From: Asticcacaulis excentricus
GTDB lineage: Bacteria > Pseudomonadota > Alphaproteobacteria > Caulobacterales > Caulobacteraceae
Length of the DNA: 64,000 nt
Assembly (NCBI RefSeq): GCF_003966695.1
Contig: NZ_AP018829.1
Location: 227,368 to 291,367, forward strand
Direction: 5' to 3'
In this document: in pieces, positions 16,871 through 26,085 of the stretch
How the letters are laid out: each line of letters starts with the position of its first letter
Position numbering within the stretch: the first letter of the stretch is position 1
The notes under the pieces: model-generated
What the model saw: the letters and a program-made list of their open reading frames with translations, nothing else
The model's database searches: none
What the model was told of the DNA's origin: nothing
Made by a program: the position numbers and the translations under genes

Positions 16871-18193
16871 ATGACCGCCTCCGCCCCACCGGCCGCGACG
16901 GGCCCGGTCACCCGCTATCGCTGGGTGATCTGCGCGCTGTTGTTTATCGCCATCGGCATCAACTATATTGACCGCCAGATGATCGGCATCCTGAAGCCCA
17001 CCCTTCAGGGCGAGCTTCAGTGGACCGAGATCGACTATGCCCACATCGTGTTCTGGTTTCAGTGCTTCTATGCCGTAGGCTTTCTGACCTTCGGGCGCGT
17101 TATCGACGCGGTCGGTGTGCGCATCGGCTATGCCGTGGCCTTTACCATCTGGACCATCGCCTCGATCGGCCACGGCCTGATCCACACGGTGACTCAGTTC
17201 GCCATTGCCCGCTCGGTTCTGGGCTTTGGGGAGGCCGGGGCCTTCCCCGCTTCGCTGAAAGCCGTGTCGGAATGGTTCCCGCAGAAGGAGCGCGCGCAGG
17301 CCGTCGGCATTTTCAACGCCGGCACGGCCATGGGGCCGATCATCACGCCCCTGCTCGTCCCGGCCATTACGCTGGCCTTCGGCTGGCGCGCGGCCTTCAT
17401 CTCCATTGGCATCATCACCGCCCTGTGGCTGGTGGCGTGGGTGGTCATGTACCGTCGCCCGCAGGAGCACCCGCGCGTCTCCGCAGCCGAGCTGGCGCAC
17501 ATCCAATCCGACGACACGAGCGCTACTGAGACCGCCGCGCCTACGGCTAAGATCTCGTGGTTCAAGCTCTTGACCTTCCGTCAGACCTGGGCCTATGCGC
17601 TGGGCAAGTTCCTGACCGACCCCATTTGGTGGCTCTATCTGTTCTGGCTGCCGGACTTCCTGCACAAGCGGCATGGCCTTGATCTGAAGACCTTCGGCCC
17701 GCCGCTGATCGCCATCTATCTGCTGGCCGATTTCGGGTCGATCTTTGGCGGCTGGGCCTCGTCCAAGCAACTAAAGGCCGGGCGCACCCCCAATGCGGCG
17801 CGCAAATCGACCATGCTGATGTGCGCGCTGCTCGTTACCCCCATCATCGCGGCGCAGTTCGTCGATAATCTGTGGGGGGCCGTGGCCATTATCGGCCTCG
17901 CCGCCGCCTCGCATCAGGCGTGGTCGGCCAATCTGATGACCCTGCCGTCGGACCTCTTCCCCAAACAGGCCGTGGCTTCGGTCATCGGCATCGGCGGCAT
18001 GGCCGGGGCGATCGGCGGTATGCTGATGACCACCTATAACGGCTATATCCTTGAGCTGTTCAAATCCTATCAGCCGATCTTCTTCGTCGCGGGTTCGGCC
18101 TATCTGATCGCCATCCTCGTCATCCACACCCTGACGCCCAAGCTCGAAAAGGTCCCCGAAGAGAAGATTTTGAAGGCAAAGACGGATGCGTAA
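16871..18193 (+). CDS. MFS transporter, hexuronate (ExuT) type
   Basis: Inner-membrane symporter of 440 residues with 12 predicted membrane segments. It shows the anion:cation symporter family pattern: WVICALLFIAIGINYIDRQM in segment 1, QCFYAVGFLTFGRVIDAVGVRIGY, GFGEAGAFPASLKAVSEWFP, and ERAQAVGIFNAGTAMGPIITP. Closest functional match from memory is ExuT for galacturonate/glucuronate. The gene is divergent from kduI and overlaps the following lyase-family gene by 8 bp (ATGCGTAA), so the two form an operon. A KdgR-like operator covers its promoter. Substrate is probably galacturonate or a short unsaturated uronide. Confidence 0.9.
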   Translation: MTASAPPAATGPVTRYRWVICALLFIAIGINYIDRQMIGILKPTLQGELQWTEIDYAHIVFWFQCFYAVGFLTFGRVIDAVGVRIGYAVAFTIWTIASIGHGLIHTVTQFAIARSVLGFGEAGAFPASLKAVSEWFPQKERAQAVGIFNAGTAMGPIITPLLVPAITLAFGWRAAFISIGIITALWLVAWVVMYRRPQEHPRVSAAELAHIQSDDTSATETAAPTAKISWFKLLTFRQTWAYALGKFLTDPIWWLYLFWLPDFLHKRHGLDLKTFGPPLIAIYLLADFGSIFGGWASSKQLKAGRTPNAARKSTMLMCALLVTPIIAAQFVDNLWGAVAIIGLAAASHQAWSANLMTLPSDLFPKQAVASVIGIGGMAGAIGGMLMTTYNGYILELFKSYQPIFFVAGSAYLIAILVIHTLTPKLEKVPEEKILKAKTDA

Positions 18194-19412
18194 TCTCATC
18201 GCGCTGAGCCTGATCCTGTCGCTAGGCGCCTCTGCGGTCGCAGCCGCACCGCTATGCGAAGGCACCAAAGGTTACAGCGCGACCTTTGACGGACGGCGCA
18301 CCTTCGGCTGGTCCCCGGCGCGGCTTGAGAGCTTCCGGACCAAGGACCCAAAGGCCCCCGCTGTGGCCAAGGTCATTAAAGACGCCGACAAGGCCCTGAC
18401 CGCCGGGCCGTGGAGCGTAACGAACAAGACGCGCACACCGCCGTCCGGAGACAAACACGACTATATGAGTCTGGGGCCCTATTGGTGGCCCGATCCGGCC
18501 GTGCCGGGCGGCGAGCCCTATGTCCGGCGCGACGGGCAGGTCAATCCGGAGCGCGCTACCGACGCCTTTGACCGCACAGCCATCACCCGCATGGCCGATG
18601 CGGTGGAGGCGCTGTCGCTCGCCTATTATTTCACCGGCTAGCGCGCCTATGCCGAACGCGCGGCTCTGATCCTGCGCGTGTGGCTCCTCGATCCCGCCAC
18701 GCGCATGAACCCCAATGTCAACTTCGGTCAGGGCGTACCCGGCCGCACCAAGGGCCGGGCCGAAGGCCTGATCGACATGGAAAACCTGATCGGGGTGATC
18801 GAAGGCGTCGGTCTTCTGGCCCCATCGGGGGCTTTGACGGCCAAGGACACGGCAGGCCTGCAACAGTGGTTTTCGGACATGGCCGACTGGTTCGTCGCCG
18901 ATCCACTGGGCAAGGAAGAGGCCGCGGCGCTGAATAACCACGCCGTCCATTATGACCATCAGCTGATCACCTTTGCCCTGTTTGCCGGGCGCGCCGACCT
19001 CGCGCGGCAGGTGGCAGAAGCCTTTACGAAGCGCATCGACGCGCAGATCGCCGCCGATGGCCGCCAGCCGAAGGAGCTGGAACGCACGCGCTCTCAGCAC
19101 TACAGCTACACCAACCTGTCGGCCATGCTCGATATCGCTGCCCTGTCGCGCTGCGTCGGGGTCGATCTGTGGGCGCACGAGGGGCCGCAAGGGCAATCCC
19201 TGCGCACCGCCGTCGATTTCCATGCGGGTTTCGCGGGCGACGGCAAGCCGTGGGCGTGGAAAGAAATCTCGCCCGAACCGGAAATGGTCTATCAGATGCT
19301 GCTCAAGGCCGCCGCCGCGACGGAGGATGCAACACTGGCAGCCAAGGCCCAGACCTACGCTGCCGAACACAGCTCAGAGCGTTTTGTGCTCAGAGATGGC
19401 CCGGCGTTTTAG
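18186..19412 (+). pseudogene. Alginate-lyase-family gene interrupted by in-frame TAG
   Basis: A frame of 409 codons reading as one alginate-lyase-family protein (AlgL-like helical barrel, Pfam Alginate_lyase), except for a TAG at 18639-18641. Before the stop: signal peptide MRNLIALSLILSLGASAVAA, then KDADKALTAGPWSVTNK, and YMSLGPYWWPDP. After it, in the same frame: RAYAERAALILRVWLLDPAT, then RMNPNVNFGQ, NNHAVHYDHQLITFALFAG, and ERTRSQHYSYTNLSAM. The stop falls at the phrase FTG-x-RAYAERA where the family normally has one residue, so a single base change explains it. No other stop or frameshift is seen, so the lesion is recent, or it is a sequencing error or a read-through codon. Given its neighbours the substrate may be a pectic rather than alginate polymer. 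Confidence 0.85.
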
Positions 19413-19513
19413 AGCGCATTCCGAAAAGTGTGCAACGGTTTTCGGAATCAAATGCGCGACAAAACAAAGCATTAGAGCGGATTTCGATTCAACCTGAACG
19501 AAATCCGCTCTAG
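19410..19513 (+). repeat. Two-hairpin intergenic repeat, copy 2
   Basis: It fills exactly the gap between two convergent genes. Its left TAGAGC gives the TAG stop of the lyase gene, and its right CTCTA gives the TAG stop of the TonB-like gene on the other strand. Hairpin A here is GCGCATTCCGAAAA with TTTTCGGAAT-ATGCGC, and hairpin B has a perfect 12-bp stem (AGAGCGGATTTC). The stems differ in sequence from other copies but stay paired. Confidence 0.9.
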
Positions 19514-20721
19514 GACGCCGAGTCTTCCAAACTGCCGGGCACTTCGTTTTCAGCCGAACCGTCCTTTTCGCGGACAAAACGCACCAGCAGACGGCACCCA
19601 CTCAGCCCACGCTCAGACGCCCTGAAGGTCGATTGCGTGAGCATACGCGAAGCCGCCTGCCCAAATTCCGGCAGAGGGTGGCTCCAGCTTGATTTCAGCC
19701 GCACCTGCCCCCACGGCGCAACGTCGAAACTCAACATGGCAACGCCTTCGATCCCGAGGCGTGCCGCCTGAGCTGGATAATATTCCGGACGGTAAGTAAA
19801 GGTCATCGCTTTGCTGCGCGCCTCCGCCGGACAGGTCTTTTGCTCGTCAGAGTCGCCGTCCGATCCGGACGTTGTGTTGTTGAGTGTCATAAGCTCGCCT
19901 ATGCCCGGTTCCACAGGCAGATCGGCGGCGGGAATAGCGAAGCTGGTCAGGCACTGTGCCACCGCCTCACCGGGATAGAAGGCGCGCTGGCCAAGGGCCT
20001 TTTCAATCGCGTCAAGATTCGTCGTCTCGCCCGAAGCGCGCAGACGGGGGCCGGTTTTGACCTTGCCACTAGCCAGAATATCGTATCCCGCGACCAGCCA
20101 TTGCGGACGGCCCGGCGTGCGGCTCAGACGGCTGGCCTCCGGATAGGCTTTCAGACGGATGCGACGGTCGGCGGCTTTGCAATCCTCCGTACGCGGATCC
20201 GAGAGCTTTAGACCGCTGGCATAGTTGCGCAAATGCCTGGCCTCATAGGTCAGGGCGCTGGCCATCTCCGGTGAAAAGTCCGTCTTTACGTCCCACGTCA
20301 TCTTACAGCCGGTGAGCGGCTTTGCCTGCGGCCCCAGGTTCCAGCCCGCTGCCCAGGCCGGCAGGAATACGTTTCTGGTCAGTCCAAAATCCCCGCCCGC
20401 CGGACGGATATTGGTCATCCGGCCATTAGTCAGCACGTCGAAAGCCAGAGAGTAACCCTTGCGCGAGGCCGGGTCCGAACTATTGAACGTGATGGCCTCA
20501 CTGTTCTTTACGGCCGGTATTTGCGCCATCAAACCGGCTGGAAAGATGAAAGTCGCGGGCCAGCTCAGCGTGCCATTGGCGCAGGTTACCCCGTCGCGCG
20601 CCTCAAGGGTAAAGACCTGCGTCTTTGTTATCGGCGCAGGCTGATAGGTGATCTGCGCCTGCGCGGACACGCCCGCGGCCAAAAACGCCAGCGCCGTAAT
20701 GGCAGCCACAGTGTGTTTCAT
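19510..20721 (-). CDS. Secreted protein with TonB C-terminal-like domain
   Basis: A 403-residue protein with a cleavable-looking signal peptide (MKHTVAAITALAFLAAGVSA) rather than a membrane anchor. Residues about 305-385 match the TonB C-terminal pattern: EYYPAQAARLGIEGVAMLSF, then DVAPWGQVRLKSSWSHPLPE and FGQAASRMLTQSTF. Four to six Cys residues and an unrecognised middle region (about 30-290) precede it. It has no proline-rich spacer. It could be a periplasmic TonB-like adaptor or a protein that borrowed the fold for another use. It converges with the lyase gene and ends in the repeat element. Confidence 0.7.
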   Translation of the reverse strand: MKHTVAAITALAFLAAGVSAQAQITYQPAPITKTQVFTLEARDGVTCANGTLSWPATFIFPAGLMAQIPAVKNSEAITFNSSDPASRKGYSLAFDVLTNGRMTNIRPAGGDFGLTRNVFLPAWAAGWNLGPQAKPLTGCKMTWDVKTDFSPEMASALTYEARHLRNYASGLKLSDPRTEDCKAADRRIRLKAYPEASRLSRTPGRPQWLVAGYDILASGKVKTGPRLRASGETTNLDAIEKALGQRAFYPGEAVAQCLTSFAIPAADLPVEPGIGELMTLNNTTSGSDGDSDEQKTCPAEARSKAMTFTYRPEYYPAQAARLGIEGVAMLSFDVAPWGQVRLKSSWSHPLPEFGQAASRMLTQSTFRASERGLSGCRLLVRFVREKDGSAENEVPGSLEDSAS

Positions 20722-20846
20722 GAAATCCCCCTATCTGTGTTCGGCTTTGCGCCCGTCACTCAATTGATACGGCAAATAGGCCTGAATGCAAAGTGAAATT
20801 GCAGAATGCAAAGCCGTAGCTGATGGATGACTTATGACAGGGCCAT

Positions 20847-20952
20847 TAGAGCGTTTTTCACTCAAGTGGATACCGGTTGAGCGTGAAAAAACGCGACAAA
20901 ACAAAAATTTAGAGCGACATTTTCGATTCAGAATGAACGAAATGCGCTCTAG
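20847..20952 (+). repeat. Two-hairpin intergenic repeat, copy 3
   Basis: TAGAGCG and CTCTAG ends. Hairpin A here is GCGTTTTTCACTCAA pairing with TTGAGCGTGAAAAAACGC, quite different from copies 4-7 but still paired. The linker CGCGACAAAACAAAAATT is the conserved core. It lies between the TonB-like gene start and the BNR gene end. Confidence 0.88.
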
Positions 20953-20972
20953 GGCCTGACGCGTGCGTCACT

Positions 20973-22124
20973 CTACTTAAGGCTATCGAGAGGTACCCGC
21001 GTTACATCTATCGTCTCTTTATGCGTGCTATAGACCACATAAAGATACTCATTCCAGACGACGCTCTTGGGATAATGATAGCCAATACGCTTATAGCGTC
21101 CTTCAAACTGCAACGGTGTCAGCTCATCGGCACCACGCAGGAGAAACGACCTGTCGAAGGTGCGCCCATCAGGACTCAGCGTAATCGCCAGCGGCAATCG
21201 CAGTTTATCTCCGGAGGGGTTGTTGATAACAAACGCCGTTCCATTAGGGAGATTGCCTGCGCTTTGCTTGGATCGCGAGTCCGGCATGGTGGTGACGACC
21301 GGGGGCGTCCAGTCCTGACCACGGTTACAGCTTTCCGAGGCCAGTTGCCGGAAACTGGACATCTGATCACGAAACACCATGACGGCGCAGTTACCGCGCA
21401 GGAACAAGCTGGGTTCCAGTTCGCGGCTAACATTCGCATCGTCGCTGGGCAGATTGCGCATTCGCCCCCTGACCCACCCGCTGATACCCAATGGATCATC
21501 TGTATAGTAGGGCGAGACAAGCAGGCCGGGCCTCAGGTGAAACGCCGTCAGAATACGCCCGTCCGGCAGGCTATGCGGGTCCTGTTCGATGATACCCTCA
21601 ACCGGTTCACCCTTAAGGTTCATCAGACGTTGCGGCGCATCCCAGGTCACCCCATCCGTACTGCGCTGATACGTGGTATACCCCCCCTTGCCGGACTGAA
21701 ACCCCTCAGGCCAGACGTTGATGTAGGCGATCAGCACATTGCCATCGGTCCACCACCCACCGGACGAGCGCATCTCGCCCCCCTCGCCCGATCCCGCCAG
21801 AAGCTGCGGCGGCTGCCAGTGCACACCGTCGTCTGAGACGCTGTAAAGGACATGGGTATCCGCGCTGTCCTCATCACGTTGCGACGATTGCCACTGAACG
21901 AACAAGCGCCCCTTAAAAACAACCGGAACCGCACCGTTGTTAAATCCGCCGTCTTCTGGACGTTGCGGTCGAAATACGGTGACCGTTTGCGTACCCTCTG
22001 CCTTACGCAGTCCGAGATTGGCCTCCGAGGCGTTGAACAGGTCCGGCTTCACCTCATAAGGCACTACGGATACCGGAGCCAGAGCCGTAAAGAGGGCTGC
22101 GATCTGCGCTTTCATGGCACTCAT
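20973..22124 (-). CDS. Sialidase-superfamily BNR-repeat secreted protein
   Basis: A 383-residue protein with a leader (KAQIAALFTALAPVS) and Asp-box repeats typical of six-bladed sialidase propellers: SVSDDGVHWQPP, RSTDGVTWDAPQ, and the degenerate CNRGQDWTPP. Other family-like phrases are SLPDGRILTAFHLRPG and YPKSVVWNEYLYVVYS. I placed the start at ATG 22124 (MSAMKAQ), behind GGAG; ATG 22115 is also possible. The fold covers exo-sialidases and several glycosidases or lyases acting on plant or bacterial glycans, and I cannot assign the substrate. In this locus a pectin side-chain or rhamnogalacturonan substrate is more likely than sialic acid. Confidence 0.7.
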   Translation of the reverse strand: MSAMKAQIAALFTALAPVSVVPYEVKPDLFNASEANLGLRKAEGTQTVTVFRPQRPEDGGFNNGAVPVVFKGRLFVQWQSSQRDEDSADTHVLYSVSDDGVHWQPPQLLAGSGEGGEMRSSGGWWTDGNVLIAYINVWPEGFQSGKGGYTTYQRSTDGVTWDAPQRLMNLKGEPVEGIIEQDPHSLPDGRILTAFHLRPGLLVSPYYTDDPLGISGWVRGRMRNLPSDDANVSRELEPSLFLRGNCAVMVFRDQMSSFRQLASESCNRGQDWTPPVVTTMPDSRSKQSAGNLPNGTAFVINNPSGDKLRLPLAITLSPDGRTFDRSFLLRGADELTPLQFEGRYKRIGYHYPKSVVWNEYLYVVYSTHKETIDVTRVPLDSLK

Positions 22125-22150
22125 AGCTCCATTACCCAACACCAAAACCG

Positions 22151-22210
22151 GTGCTAGCGGATTCGGATCGAGGTCAGTTGGTTCCGGTTATGAGCCCGAA
22201 AGGCTAGCAC
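22151..22210. promoter_or_regulatory. GTGCTAGC inverted repeat upstream of the BNR gene
   Basis: GTGCTAGC (22151-22158) and GCTAGCAC (22203-22210) are perfect 8-bp inverted arms 44 bp apart between the IclR gene end and the BNR gene start. An imperfect hairpin (GGGGTTTCAGGTAGGC with GCTACCCTGAGCCCC, 22213-22257) lies next to the IclR stop and may act as its terminator, though no T-run follows. Confidence 0.3.
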
Positions 22211-22257
22211 TGGGGTTTCAGGTAGGCCTGTACGGTGGCCGTCGCTACCCTGAGCCC

Positions 22258-23097
22258 CTACCCCTTATAGCCCAGCTCTCGGCTAATGGTCAGGGTCACT
22301 TCCTTGACGTAGCCCTTCAAGGTCTCAAGACGCGCATCGTCCATATATTGCGCGGCACTGGAGATGGAGACAGCGGCGACGATCTTGCCCGACAGGTCGC
22401 GGATAGGCGCCGAGACGCAGCGGATGCGGTCTTCGTTTTCGTCCATATCGAGCGCATACCCACCTTCGCGGTAGGTCTTCATGATGTCGAGCCAGCCCTT
22501 GAGGTCGTAGCGGTAGTTGGGGAATTCGCGCGCCTCACGGTTATAGACCTCGCGCAGCTTGTCCTCATCGGCATCGAGCAGCAGGGCCTTACCCAGGCCC
22601 GTCGGGCGCAGATATTGCCGCTCTCCGATCACGCAGCGCACCTCGATGCGGCGGGTGCCGGGGATTTTATCGATATAGTGCACCTGATTGCCGTCGAGAA
22701 CGCCCAGATTGACCGTATCGCCCGTATCGGCCGCCAGCCTGACCAGATGATCGTGCGACACGCGCGTCAGAGTGATTTGCTGCGAGGCTGCGTGCCCCAG
22801 CTCCAGCAACCGCGTCCCCAGCGCGTAGCCTTCGCGCTGCGTAAACGACAGGAAGCCGTAATCGACGAGCGTCGAGGCCAGACGGTGTACGGTCGATTTG
22901 TTGAGTCCCAGAGAGCGCGAGATTTTCGGCAGGGTGTTGTCACCCTTGGCCACACGGCCCAGCACATCCAGACCGCGCATCAGGGTCAGGGCCCCGGCGA
23001 TGCCCTTTTCCTTTTCGGCGCCCGCTTCGGCCATGTCTTCGACATCGGCCACCAAAGCCATATTTTCCACTGCTTTTACTCGCGCCAACTCAGGCAT
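22258..23097 (-). CDS. IclR-family transcriptional regulator, KdgR-like
   Basis: A 279-residue cytoplasmic repressor. The N-terminal winged helix-turn-helix is at about 30-95 (AGALTLMRGLDVLGRV, DNTLPKISRSLGLNKSTVHR, LVDYGFLSF). The C-terminal IclR effector domain (about 110-270) has TGDTVNLGVLDGNQVHYIDK, RPTGLGKALLLD and a late AAVSISSAAQYM. KdgR-type members bind 2-keto-3-deoxygluconate, the end product of pectin breakdown. The location inside the pectin locus and KdgR-box-like palindromes at the transporter promoter and in its own upstream region support this role. The first 25 residues are a non-conserved, acidic extension. Confidence 0.88.
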   Translation of the reverse strand: MPELARVKAVENMALVADVEDMAEAGAEKEKGIAGALTLMRGLDVLGRVAKGDNTLPKISRSLGLNKSTVHRLASTLVDYGFLSFTQREGYALGTRLLELGHAASQQITLTRVSHDHLVRLAADTGDTVNLGVLDGNQVHYIDKIPGTRRIEVRCVIGERQYLRPTGLGKALLLDADEDKLREVYNREAREFPNYRYDLKGWLDIMKTYREGGYALDMDENEDRIRCVSAPIRDLSGKIVAAVSISSAAQYMDDARLETLKGYVKEVTLTISRELGYKG

Positions 23098-23159
23098 CTC
23101 CGGCCACCGACAAACATCTTCGTAATCTAAAGGGCATTGCCGTTCCTGTGAAGCGTTTT

Positions 23160-23175
23160 TGAAACGGTAGCTTCA
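23160..23175. promoter_or_regulatory. TGAAAC-N4-GCTTCA site upstream of the IclR gene
   Basis: An imperfect palindrome (one mismatch) 63 bp upstream of the IclR start, with half-sites like the KdgR box. It suggests autoregulation. The arrangement differs from the transporter site, so the assignment is tentative. Confidence 0.35.
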
Positions 23176-23234
23176 TAAAGCGGGACGCAACGGGATTATA
23201 CGTCGGGTCTGGAGCCGCAACGAAGAATTTTCAT

Positions 23235-23338
23235 TAGAGCGAAATGATTTTGAGTGGAATCGTCATTTCGCTCTAAGTTTTTGTATTGTCGCGATGTTTT
23301 TGCGGAAAACCGCTCACACTTTTCCGCACATCGCTCTA
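23235..23338 (-). repeat. Two-hairpin intergenic repeat, copy 4
   Basis: Reverse orientation: hairpin B (AGAGCGAAATGA with TCATTTCGCTCT) first, then the linker TTTTTGTATTGTCGC (one T-to-A change), then hairpin A. It lies in the 415-bp gap between the IclR gene start and the GH74 gene end. The rest of that gap (23339-23512) holds no gene or clear signal that I can see. Confidence 0.88.
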
Positions 23339-23512
23339 ACTCTCTGAAAATGACAACAAATCCAAGTGTAACAATTCTTTGAAACCCAAAACAAAGACCC
23401 CTGAAATTTTTCACAAAAACGGGACCGTTCCGGGAATGGAACCAAGCCAACCCTATGAATTACATAAATATAATCAGCCAATTGTGCTTCAGTTTAGTGG
23501 TACGGGGATTAC

Positions 23513-25696
23513 TCAGGCAGGGGGCTTACCCACCAAGACGCCTCTGCCATGGGGCGCCACATAAATCGTGCCCCATTCCAGCGGGTCACCCGCTATAGCT
23601 CGGAACGCGCCGAATTGATGGGTATCGTCATTGATTCGCGTCCAATTAAGGCCCTCGTCATCTGATCGCCACAGACCTTCGCGGCCCTTCACCTTGCCCC
23701 ACAAATAGGTAGCCGGATAACCACCTTGGGACTTAGGCGCACCAAACCCAATACACCAGGCCGCTTCAACGCCTTTGACGGACGCCATCGAACTACCGGC
23801 ATCGCGTGAATGCAAAAGGCCATCTGGTAAGGCGACCCAGAGATCGCGCATACGCGTAGGCACCACAGCAAGCTGGGCACTTTGCCAGCTCTCAATTTTT
23901 GGCAAGCCCCGAATAATGGGTTTAAATGTGGCCCCTCCGTCAACGCTGATCAGAATGCTTCCGCTAAACCGGTCAAAGACATAATAGACCCCGTCAGCCA
24001 CCTTATCCGAAATGGGTACGAGCGCCTGGTCCCGACCTGAAGGCCAGCCCTCGCTCTCTTTCCAGCTCTGCCCCCTGTCGAACGAGACATACGCCCCCTC
24101 GCGCTCAGGAACCCACAGCAGGGAGGTCGCCTTGGCTGAGATGGCGATTATGCCGGGGCCTTTCCAGCCTTGCCCCTCGGCTGGCCGTCTGTAGGGGGTA
24201 GTCGGGAGTGCTGACCAACTCGCGCCACCCTCTTCCGAGAGCATCGCAAAGTGTCCGCCATTGGTCGTTCTCACAACAACATCTGGGGCAAGCCCTGCGT
24301 AATCCACCGACCAGTTCGTCTCGCTTGCGGGCAAGAACAATCCGTTCTTAGGGGTTTTGGTCAGGTCGTCCCAGGCGGCCCCTCCGACATCGCCCATCGC
24401 CACCAGAAGCGTGGCACCCCCCGTCGGAGACGTCATCTGGATTGTTGCGGTCTCTTCGAGGTTTTTGACATTAAAGGCAAAGCGAACAGGTTCTTGACCC
24501 AGTTTTGTGAGATTCTCGCTCATCCAAAGGCCATATCCCGTCCCGTAGATGAGTTCGTCGGGCTTGAATGGATTGATCTTAAGATCGCTAATCCAGTGCC
24601 CCATCTTGTCCTCGCCTCTCAAATAGTTTGAAAGCCAAGGGTAAGGCGTGGCGTCATGTTTTGATCTTTCGCCCAGCGCGACCCAGGATTGCCCTTCATC
24701 ATCAGACACGAATATGTCGTCACCTGGCCACCACCGGTTCAAGGTGGAAACCGCGACCCGGCCGCCAGGCCCGACATCTACGCCAGAGAAGCCAAAACGG
24801 GCACCACCTTCCGGCTTGATCGGAGACACGTCCCGCCACTTACCGCTCTTACTATCGCGTCTCCAGACGCTTCCCCCTGTCGCAAAGCTGGGGTTGATCA
24901 TTTGAGAGGGAGTGTCTGCCCGCGCGAAGGTGACGTAGAGCGTCCCATCGGCAGCAAAGACGGCGTGCTGAGGCACCTGGTTCGGTGTCGCCTCTACACG
25001 TTGCCACGTGGCGCCATCGTCAGGGCTGACATAAAGGCCTGACTGGGCATCCCCGGCACCCACATAGAGAGCGCCTGACGAAGGGTCAATCAGAACAAGG
25101 CTCAGGTGCGAACCTGGTCCGGCAACCTTGGCAAAGGACGCGGCCGCATCCTTGCTCTGCCAAAGTCCGTCCTGGTTTGATCCGTACCACAACACATCGC
25201 TGTTTTTTGGGTCAACGACCAGCCGATCCCCCGTACCTCTTCCGTCTGCGTTCCCGCCGACACGGATGGGCAACTCGGTCTTTCGCCAGGTGCGCCCGCG
25301 GTCTGATGAGGCCATAATAGCCCCCTTGCGTGCCCACTCCGCCAAGTATAGCCCACAGGCAGCATACACCTTGTCCGGATTAGAGGGGTCAAGAGCCATG
25401 CTCAGAACGCCCATGAGGTCGGCGTCTTCGCGCCCCAGATGGTCAAGTAGCGGAATCCAGCTCTTATCGGCAAACTCAAAGCGGTACATTCCGCCTATGT
25501 CTGTACGGGCATAGAGGATGTCCGGGACCTTTGGGTGATATAAAAAGCCATCCACGTAGCCTCCGCCACCGAACGGAACCGTCGACCAACTGTAGGTACG
25601 GCTGTCTGCCGCGCAAACCGGCCCGGAGCTTACGAGCAGCGCTCCAGAAGCAAGCATAACCTCACGACGATTCAATGCGGACTCCCCTAAGATCAT
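23513..25696 (-). CDS. GH74-like secreted xyloglucanase / BNR propeller protein
   Basis: A 727-residue enzyme with a twin-arginine-like leader (NRREVMLASGALLVSSG). The N-terminus shows the GH74 hallmark GGGGYVDGFLYHPKVPDILY followed by ARTDIGGMYRF, which holds the catalytic Asp of the first propeller. Many Asp-box repeats follow (SSDRGRTWRK, SPDDGATWQR, SFDRGQSWKE, SVDGGATFKP, SDDEGLNWTR), enough for the two seven-bladed propellers of GH74. Family members cut beta-1,4-glucan backbones of xyloglucan, usually endo-acting. The length fits a GH74 catalytic module with no binding module. It is alone on the minus strand between a repeat and a transposase remnant. Confidence 0.85.
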   Translation of the reverse strand: MILGESALNRREVMLASGALLVSSGPVCAADSRTYSWSTVPFGGGGYVDGFLYHPKVPDILYARTDIGGMYRFEFADKSWIPLLDHLGREDADLMGVLSMALDPSNPDKVYAACGLYLAEWARKGAIMASSDRGRTWRKTELPIRVGGNADGRGTGDRLVVDPKNSDVLWYGSNQDGLWQSKDAAASFAKVAGPGSHLSLVLIDPSSGALYVGAGDAQSGLYVSPDDGATWQRVEATPNQVPQHAVFAADGTLYVTFARADTPSQMINPSFATGGSVWRRDSKSGKWRDVSPIKPEGGARFGFSGVDVGPGGRVAVSTLNRWWPGDDIFVSDDEGQSWVALGERSKHDATPYPWLSNYLRGEDKMGHWISDLKINPFKPDELIYGTGYGLWMSENLTKLGQEPVRFAFNVKNLEETATIQMTSPTGGATLLVAMGDVGGAAWDDLTKTPKNGLFLPASETNWSVDYAGLAPDVVVRTTNGGHFAMLSEEGGASWSALPTTPYRRPAEGQGWKGPGIIAISAKATSLLWVPEREGAYVSFDRGQSWKESEGWPSGRDQALVPISDKVADGVYYVFDRFSGSILISVDGGATFKPIIRGLPKIESWQSAQLAVVPTRMRDLWVALPDGLLHSRDAGSSMASVKGVEAAWCIGFGAPKSQGGYPATYLWGKVKGREGLWRSDDEGLNWTRINDDTHQFGAFRAIAGDPLEWGTIYVAPHGRGVLVGKPPA

Positions 25697-25740
25697 AACG
25701 ACGATCTGCTTTTTGCGATTTTTTCAACTCGATCTTAGGG

Positions 25741-26085
25741 GTGAACACCGAGTTTGCAAGGCGCACAGATCATTTTGCTTTAGATTTTCATAGCGCTTCT
25801 AACAGCAACTCGATCTTCGATACTCTCAATGAACGGGGAGCGAAGATCGTCATCTCCCAACATCCACGGCGTTCAAAGCCTTTGGATATCGACAAAGAAA
25901 TCTACAAGTGGCGTTACTTCGTCGAGGACTTCTACTGTAAACTCAAAATGATTCCCATAAGCGGCAGGGGTCTCAAGACGGTTTTATATAAGAAACAGAT
26001 TCTGCTGGCGAAGGCATTTCCTCTCTTTGCCGTCGCGCACAAAGCCGCTATCCCTGACCCGTTACCCCTATCTAGAGCGAAATGA
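25741..26085 (+). pseudogene. Remnant of an IS5-type DDE transposase
   Basis: Within this short frame, residues 31-70 read NERGAKIVISQHPRRSKPLD then IDKEIYKWRYFVEDFYCKLK. This is the end of the catalytic core of IS5/IS427-type transposases, where the KWRxxVExFxxKLK helix carries the last catalytic Glu. The upstream half of the transposase is missing and the sequence after it drifts into unrelated codons. No inverted repeats or target duplication are visible. It is an old insertion scar, next to repeat copy 5. The remaining bases between 25697 and 26072 hold nothing else recognisable. Confidence 0.7.

Noticed and set aside
16693..16911. A 72-codon minus-strand frame upstream of the uronate transporter
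   Set aside because: It covers the transporter start and promoter, has no ribosome site and resembles no protein that I know.
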